Source: Treponema sp. (GTDB lineage Bacteria > Spirochaetota > Spirochaetia > Treponematales > Treponemataceae). Taken from it: a stretch of 18,431 nt of DNA. Location of the stretch: assembly GCA_024691105.1 (NCBI GenBank), contig JAILNY010000090.1, positions 1 to 18,431 on the forward strand, read 5' to 3'. A program made the position numbers and the translations under genes. Below the pieces are notes generated by a model. That model did no database searches. It was not told the DNA's origin and saw only the letters and a list, made by a program, of their open reading frames with translations. The number at the start of each line of letters is the position of its first letter. The first letter of the stretch is position 1. This document shows positions 15,001 through 18,431 of the stretch, one piece after another.

Positions 15001-15037
15001 TTTCTTCATCGACAATTAATACAGTCCTGTTATTCAT
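11984..15037 (-). CDS. REC-GGDEF-EAL-REC-GGDEF-PAS c-di-GMP regulator
   Basis: This is a 1017-residue cytosolic signalling protein with no membrane spans. Domain order is: receiver 1 (1-125, phospho-site D55, but Arg107 where Lys is usual); degenerate GGDEF (136-292, TADIF at 211-215); EAL phosphodiesterase (305-555, E337-A-L, N396, E428, D458-D459, K479, E515, Q535 all present); receiver 2 (586-705, D592-D593, D637, T666, K688 complete); GGDEF cyclase (728-885, GGDEF at 805-809, with the inhibitory RxxD site R796-D799); and PAS-like (895-1005) with C942, C953 and C956. It should be able both to make and to break cyclic di-GMP under control of two receivers; this is inferred from motifs. An AGGA ribosome site overlaps the prfA stop, 5 bases before the ATG, and the gene overlaps prmC, so it is truly within the prfA operon. 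Confidence 0.95.
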   Translation of the reverse strand: MNNRTVLIVDEEKINLNVLAKMLQPDYSVILASSVSDALRILKTNFKRISAIILDLDMPEKKGYDLLKTIHKEKDWAKIPVIASNHQWSVENEEKALSLGAHDFISRPYNQEIIKHRLENTIDLVEAVKVVNLVIKDDLTPVHNKQYFLTKAREVLLERSDEDFDIVCIDVEQFKLVNDSYGTSIGDKILYKIGELLEQTAGEDSVLSRFTADIFYIMIPHKSKTYEEQTLILTERLNKYLPRIGVKLKLKICCGVYFVHDKALEIDAMCDRAMLAAENIKGKYGKCVAYYEDEIRQQMHNTLAITNMMETALKNGEFQVFYQPKYELASECVAGAEALVRWKNPELGFMSPSSFIPLFEKNGFITSLDMFVWESVCRDMREWIDMGNKPFCVSMNVSRADIFNPKLAKTLVELSNKYKIDRKYLHLEITESAYTDNPEQIIKTVTVLREKGFPIEMDDFGSGYSSLNMLSEIPLDILKLDMGFVRNELEKPSGKGILGFVISLAKWLNLAVVAEGVETPEQIKILSSMECNYVQGFYFEKPLCKEDFFELMKKGAVKEMYLTSSSVTYINREPVKVKKSEGNKKGLLLVVDDIELSRKIIVDMFKDEYDIAEAIDGEQAWKFIQNSKEEISIILMDLLMPVMDGYQLLKKLRQNKETKDIPVVVTSQGEEESEERALSIGADDFISKPYNTTILRHRVNNALINSKIKKLEYEKQVNKELLAAELAVNKDALTGLYTRKVIESRVNDFFAQGSDHNAVFVMIDVDNFKEVNDTYGHIKGDETLRKVAEVLHASFREQDVICRMGGDEFAIFLPKKISKSKLDTKLDVLCKNLSFMMEDINVTCSIGACLAPQYAQDYQTLYNNADMALLSSKRFGKNQFQIYNGQSVLPSFMFYRNMDWLLDEFTDAVVITSKADGEVLYVNKNACEILGKEKRDCVGKKCYEIFRKRTTQCKNCVRNLDPADDFVEVESTINGQKYFARLKAISWGGTPAVVQYIQKEATGIINRIINQNDPERS

Positions 15038-15044
15038 AAAATTC

Positions 15045-16136
15045 CTAGTGTGCTCCCATTTCTGTTATGTCTGCTTTAAGCTGTTCTTCTTTTGCGTAAA
15101 CGTTTAAAGCGTCGAGCATATCATCCATGTTTCCCATCATAAAGCCCGGGAGGTTGTGAGCACTGTAGTTAATACGGTGATCTGTTACACGGTCCTGAGG
15201 ATAGTTGTAAGTACGGATCTTTTCTGAACGGTCACCGTTACCAACCATGCTCTTACGTGCAGCAGAACGCTCGGCATCTTTTTTGCTCTGTTCAAGATCA
15301 AACAAACGTGCACGCAAAACTGACCACGCCTTTTCTTTATTTTTAATCTGAGACTTCTGATCCTGCTGAATTACAACAATACCTGTCGGAATATGAGTCA
15401 AACGAACAGCCGAGTCCGTTGTGTTTACACACTGACCACCAGGACCACCGGCACGCATTACGTCAACGCGTACATCGTTCGGGTTAATCTGAATATCAAC
15501 TTCATCTGCTTCTGGCAATACAGCAACAGTCGCTGTCGAAGTCTGAAGTCTTCCCTGGCTTTCTGTCTGAGGAACGCGCTGAACACGATGAACGCCAGAT
15601 TCCCATCTCAAAGTTCCGTATACAAATTTTCCAGAGATGTTAGTTACAATTTTGTTAAAACCGCCGACTTCTGTTTCCTGATCTTCCATTGTTTCAGTCT
15701 TCCAGCCCTTGCGCTCAGCAAGATGGCAGTACATTTCCCAAAGGTCACGAACAAAAAGACTTGCTTCGTCTCCACCTGCTGCAGAACGGATTTCAAGAAT
15801 AATGTTCTTTTCATCAAGCGGATCAGGTGGAATTAATTTAAGCTTGATTTCTTCTTCAAGCTTTGGCTGACGCTCTTCGAGTTCCTTTAACTCTTCACGA
15901 GCCATCTCTTTCATATCTGCGTCATCTTCTTCTGTAATAAGACGCTTTGCTTCTTCAATTCCAGAAAGGACCTTTTTATATTCATCACCAAGCGCACAAA
16001 CTTCTGTCAAATATCCGTTTTCGCGCATTGTGTCCTTGTATTTTTTTGCATCTTTAACTAAATCCGGCGATTGAACGAGCTCTGAAACTTCCTTAAATCT
16101 CGCCTCACACTGCTCTAATTTCTTAAGTAAATCCAT
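15045..16136 (-). CDS. prfA: Peptide chain release factor 1
   Basis: This is a 363-residue class-I release factor that recognises UAA and UAG at the ribosome. The anticodon-like PxT is PQT at 189-191 in HRVQRVPQTESQGR, which marks RF1 rather than RF2. The hydrolysis motif GGPGGQ ends at Gln235, the residue methylated by PrmC, encoded two genes downstream. The N-terminal coiled-coil (about 45-100) and RSAAGGDEASLF are typical. Length is the family norm. It is the first gene of the five-gene operon, followed by the c-di-GMP regulator after 7 bases. There is no ribosome site; the promoter's -10 box ends 8 bases before the ATG. Confidence 0.97.
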   Translation of the reverse strand: MDLLKKLEQCEARFKEVSELVQSPDLVKDAKKYKDTMRENGYLTEVCALGDEYKKVLSGIEEAKRLITEEDDADMKEMAREELKELEERQPKLEEEIKLKLIPPDPLDEKNIILEIRSAAGGDEASLFVRDLWEMYCHLAERKGWKTETMEDQETEVGGFNKIVTNISGKFVYGTLRWESGVHRVQRVPQTESQGRLQTSTATVAVLPEADEVDIQINPNDVRVDVMRAGGPGGQCVNTTDSAVRLTHIPTGIVVIQQDQKSQIKNKEKAWSVLRARLFDLEQSKKDAERSAARKSMVGNGDRSEKIRTYNYPQDRVTDHRINYSAHNLPGFMMGNMDDMLDALNVYAKEEQLKADITEMGAH

Positions 16137-16144
16137 ATCTTTGT

Positions 16145-16173
16145 ATTATACATTTATTGAAGATATTTTTCAA
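16145..16173 (-). promoter_or_regulatory. prfA operon promoter, near-leaderless
   Basis: On the minus strand a -35 TTGAAA (16168-16173) and a consensus -10 TATAAT (16145-16150) are separated by exactly 17 bases. The -10 ends 8 bases before the prfA ATG, leaving a predicted leader of 0-3 bases and no Shine-Dalgarno sequence. Confidence 0.75.
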
Positions 16174-16206
16174 TTATTTACGCACTTCCTATCTTGCTAG
16201 TCCCCT

Positions 16207-16312
16207 GCACCCCCCTTTACAGAGTACCTACAATGCTCCTGTATAATCATGCCTATTGCCACAAAAGCAAAAAAAGGTTGCTAAATTCCACCTTCTACCA
16301 CATAATTATACT
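16207..16312 (+). promoter_or_regulatory. Candidate promoters of the membrane EAL gene
   Basis: Two alternatives are visible. One is TATAAT at 16242-16247 with TTTACA at 16216-16221, whose 20-base spacing is long. The other is CATAAT at 16301-16306 with TTGCTA at 16278-16283, a 17-base spacing that would give a leader of about 12-14 bases to the ATG at 16326. The stretch also carries a C-rich run at 16209-16215. I cannot decide between them. Confidence 0.35.
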
Positions 16313-16325
16313 AATAATTATTAAA

Positions 16326-18230
16326 ATGGAGTTTATCTTGTGGAATTATAATCTTGTTCTGCCTGAGCTTGTAATATCTGCAACTTTTTTTATTTTCTAC
16401 TTTTCTCAGCCAAGAATACCGTTAAAAATCAATAAATCTTTTCTATTTGTGCTTATTATTGACACACTTACCATTGTAACCGATGTAGGCAGCTCTCTTT
16501 GTCTTGAATTTTTTAGTACACTTCCCCCTTTACTTTTGCGTATAGAAAATATCGTATTTTTTCTGCTCTTTCTTGTACGCATCATATGCTTTGCATCATT
16601 CACAAAGCTTCTCATCAACAAAAACATCAAAAATTCTATTGTTGATAAACTATTATATTTATGGCTTTTTCTGATTGTTGTCATTGCAGTTATAGCAAAT
16701 CTTTTTACAGATATAATTTTTTGTATCTCTGATAACGGTGAATATTCACAAGGACCGTTTTACTTTTTGCTTTACATTTGTGCATTTTATTATGTCAGTC
16801 TTTCTATCATTCAGACAATCATCTCTCGTAAAAAAATAAAACGGGATGAATTTGCAGCCATTCTTATCTTAAATATAATTTTATTTATAGGCTACATTAC
16901 ACGCATTATATATCCTAAAGATTTAATAATGAACTTTTTTACACTGGTTTCAATCATCATTATTTATCTTACATTTGAAAATCCGGTTTTATTCAAGGAA
17001 GAAAAAAGCGGACTGTTCAATAAAAAAGCCCTGACAAGTCTTTTGCAAGAGATGAATACAGAAACCTATCCACTGATTATTGGATTTTCTCTTCACAACT
17101 ATAAATCTCTCAGAGAAATTTATAGTCATTCGCAGACAGATCATGGTCTCTCTTCTATTGGAATATATTTAAGGCAAAACTTTCCGGAATTACTGCCTTT
17201 TTATATTCATGACGGACATTTTGTTTTAATCGGGGGAAATATTAAAAATGCAGATTCTATAAAAAACGCAATTCGAGAAAGGTTTAATTATTCGTGGAAC
17301 ATGGAAAAAGATACAGATATTTTTCTCGAAATAAGCTTTATGCAGCTGGATTCCACCGTCATTTCTGACAACCGGGAACTTTTATGTACAACGATCATTT
17401 CTACACTTAACGATATAGAATCTAAGTCGCAAGTAAATGTTATTATTAAACCCGATGATGTCAAAAAAATTGAACAACTTTCAAATATTAAACGCGCAGT
17501 AGAAATTGCGGTAGAGCAAAATACAATTGAACTCTTTCTTCAGCCAGTTATTGATGCAAAAACTCAAAAACTTGTCGGCGCAGAATCTCTTGCCAGACTT
17601 CGCGATTCAAACGGCCAATACATTCCACCATTCCAATTTATTCCAATTGCAGAAAAAACAGGCCGAATAAATATTCTTGGCAAGCAGATGTTTGAAAAAA
17701 CCTGTCAATTTATAAAAGAAAACGACATCGATGCCATGGGGCTTTCCTGGATAAATGTAAATCTTTCTCCAATTCAATTTTTACGCCGTGATCTTAAAAA
17801 TTCGTTTACCACAATCTTAAAAAAATATAATGTGAATTCAGAAAAAATTCATCTAGAAATTACCGAAGAATCTATGATTGATTTTGATCTTCTTCAAAGT
17901 CAGATGCAAAGCATGAATGAATCCGGTTTTAAATTTGTACTTGATGACTACGGGCGTGGATACTCAAATATAGCCCGAATGAAAAAATGTCCATTTATAA
18001 ATATTAAGCTCGATATGGAATTTGTATGGGACTATTTTAAGTACAAAGATAAAATTCTTCCAACTATGGTACAGACAATAAAGCAGATGGGCTTTACTAT
18101 TACTGCAGAAGGAATAGAAAATCAGGAGCTTGCAGAAGCGATGCGCGATATCGGCTGCGATAATCTTCAGGGATATTATTTTTCTAAACCAATTTCGATA
18201 AAAGAGTTTGTAGAAAAATATGGAAAATAA
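16326..18230 (+). CDS. Membrane-anchored degenerate GGDEF plus EAL phosphodiesterase
   Basis: This is a 634-residue protein. About seven membrane spans lie at 12-28, 37-55, 73-93, 111-131, 144-165, 176-195 and 203-217. A degenerate GGDEF-like domain (about 228-370; HDGHF at 295-299 where GGDEF would be) is followed by an EAL domain (about 385-634). The EAL motif reads E420-S-L, but Glu is kept, as are N478/N480, E511, D540-D541, K561, E595 and Q615, so hydrolysis of cyclic di-GMP to pGpG is plausible. The start is uncertain. ATG at 16326 is given, but a TTG at 16338 has GGAG 6 bases upstream and would give MWNYNLVLPE. The frame also runs upstream to 16194 without support. It is divergent from prfA and AT-rich. 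The N-terminal sensor family is not recognised. Confidence 0.9.
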   Translation: MEFILWNYNLVLPELVISATFFIFYFSQPRIPLKINKSFLFVLIIDTLTIVTDVGSSLCLEFFSTLPPLLLRIENIVFFLLFLVRIICFASFTKLLINKNIKNSIVDKLLYLWLFLIVVIAVIANLFTDIIFCISDNGEYSQGPFYFLLYICAFYYVSLSIIQTIISRKKIKRDEFAAILILNIILFIGYITRIIYPKDLIMNFFTLVSIIIIYLTFENPVLFKEEKSGLFNKKALTSLLQEMNTETYPLIIGFSLHNYKSLREIYSHSQTDHGLSSIGIYLRQNFPELLPFYIHDGHFVLIGGNIKNADSIKNAIRERFNYSWNMEKDTDIFLEISFMQLDSTVISDNRELLCTTIISTLNDIESKSQVNVIIKPDDVKKIEQLSNIKRAVEIAVEQNTIELFLQPVIDAKTQKLVGAESLARLRDSNGQYIPPFQFIPIAEKTGRINILGKQMFEKTCQFIKENDIDAMGLSWINVNLSPIQFLRRDLKNSFTTILKKYNVNSEKIHLEITEESMIDFDLLQSQMQSMNESGFKFVLDDYGRGYSNIARMKKCPFINIKLDMEFVWDYFKYKDKILPTMVQTIKQMGFTITAEGIENQELAEAMRDIGCDNLQGYYFSKPISIKEFVEKYGK

Positions 18231-18251
18231 AGCCGTTCAAAAAAAGACTTG

Positions 18252-18281
18252 TTGACGAAAAACGCTGCTTTCTGTTATACT
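18252..18281 (+). promoter_or_regulatory. tRNA promoter
   Basis: A -35 TTGACG (18252-18257) and -10 TATACT (18276-18281) are 18 bases apart, ending 12 bases before the mature tRNA 5' end. The expected start would leave a short 5' leader for RNase P to remove. Confidence 0.75.
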
Positions 18282-18293
18282 TTTTCCTACATC

Positions 18294-18366
18294 GGGCCAT
18301 TAGCTCAGCGGTTAGAGCAGAGGACTCATAATCCTTTGGTCCTTGGTTCAAATCCAAGATGGCCCA
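18294..18366 (+). tRNA. tRNA with anticodon CAU, probably tRNA-Ile2
   Basis: A complete 73-base cloverleaf is visible: acceptor GGGCCAT/ATGGCCC (18294-18300 with 18359-18365), D stem GCTC/GAGC, anticodon stem GAGGA/TCCTT around loop CTCATAA with CAT at 18327-18329, a five-base variable loop, T stem CTTGG/CCAAG with TTCAAAT, and discriminator A18366. CCA is not encoded. Anticodon CAU can be elongator Met, initiator or the lysidine-modified Ile2. A paired first acceptor base argues against the initiator. The GACTCATAATC context with a TGGTC variable loop resembles bacterial Ile2 more than elongator Met, but this needs comparison with the genome's other CAU tRNAs. Confidence 0.93.
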
Positions 18367-18375
18367 TAGATTATT

Positions 18376-18405
18376 GGCTGGCGCAAAATCTTGTACCAGC
18401 CTTTT
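18376..18405 (+). terminator. Rho-independent terminator after the tRNA
   Basis: A GGCTGG (18376-18381) / CCAGCC (18396-18401) stem with a 14-base loop is followed directly by TTTT. It lies 9 bases past the tRNA, making the tRNA a single-gene transcription unit with the promoter at 18252. Confidence 0.8.
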
Positions 18406-18420
18406 AATTTCTTAAAATAT

Positions 18421-18425
18421 AAGGA
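18421..18425 (+). promoter_or_regulatory. Possible ribosome site of a gene beyond the edge
   Basis: AAGGA sits 6 bases from the right edge in an AT-rich stretch after the tRNA terminator. It has suitable spacing for a start codon just outside the window. The gene itself cannot be seen. Confidence 0.25.
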
Positions 18426-18431
18426 ATTAAA

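Noticed and set aside
15393..15836. 147-codon plus-strand frame opposite prfA
   Set aside because: Lies wholly antisense to RF1 core motifs, with Cys/Arg/Thr-rich composition typical of an antisense frame.
16194..16325. 44-codon upstream extension of the membrane EAL protein
   Set aside because: No ribosome site, composition unlike the gene, and it spans candidate promoter boxes.
1..18431. CRISPR array, insertion sequence, prophage or integron
   Set aside because: No regularly spaced repeats, transposase, integrase or phage structural genes were found on either strand.

Overview
The window looks like a chromosomal segment from a spirochaete, most likely a Treponema-type organism. This is an inference from several things together: the moderately AT-rich composition, a lipoprotein with a relaxed spirochaetal lipobox, a divergent second-type ClpP, the heavy c-di-GMP signalling content, and the flavour of the housekeeping proteins. 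No rRNA or other decisive marker is present, so genus is not proven. No CRISPR array, insertion sequence or prophage was seen. No gene-free stretch exceeds about 190 bases.

Left part (1-2411): an AT-rich accessory patch with small or poorly characterised genes. It holds a cut-off gene at the edge, an unknown 137-residue protein, a TPR plus DUF4145/HEPN-like protein, a DUF3791 protein followed by a 10-codon stub that looks like the ruined start of its usual DUF3990 partner, a conserved 75-residue protein, and a five-helix membrane protein. The last two trail mnmG on the minus strand.

Middle (2434-9380): mnmG (tRNA wobble-uridine modification, with two large insertions) is divergent from a lipoprotein plus YfcE-type phosphodiesterase pair. 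These converge on a minus-strand cluster that reads clpP-type protease, UPF0158-GNAT fusion, stand-alone DbpA-type RNA-binding protein, metallo-beta-lactamase-fold hydrolase.

Right part (9472-16136): a tightly packed minus-strand operon reads prfA, a 1017-residue REC-GGDEF-EAL-REC-GGDEF-PAS regulator, prmC, pth, mazG. Four of its five genes concern translation or nucleotide housekeeping (release factor 1, its methyltransferase, peptidyl-tRNA hydrolase, NTP pyrophosphatase). A cyclic-di-GMP regulator has been placed between release factor and methyltransferase. Divergent from prfA is a membrane-anchored EAL protein, then a tRNA with anticodon CAU with its own promoter and terminator.

The most striking cross-cutting pattern concerns gene starts. 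Four first-in-operon genes (mnmG, the lipoprotein, the clpP-type gene, prfA) each have a good -35/-10 pair with exactly 17 bases between, the -10 ends only 6-9 bases before the ATG, and there is no Shine-Dalgarno sequence. Most operon-internal genes, in contrast, have clear GGAG/AGGA-type sites. This suggests leaderless or near-leaderless mRNAs at operon heads. The other main points of interest are the c-di-GMP protein inside the prfA-prmC operon, the UPF0158-GNAT fusion, and the decayed DUF3791/DUF3990 pair.
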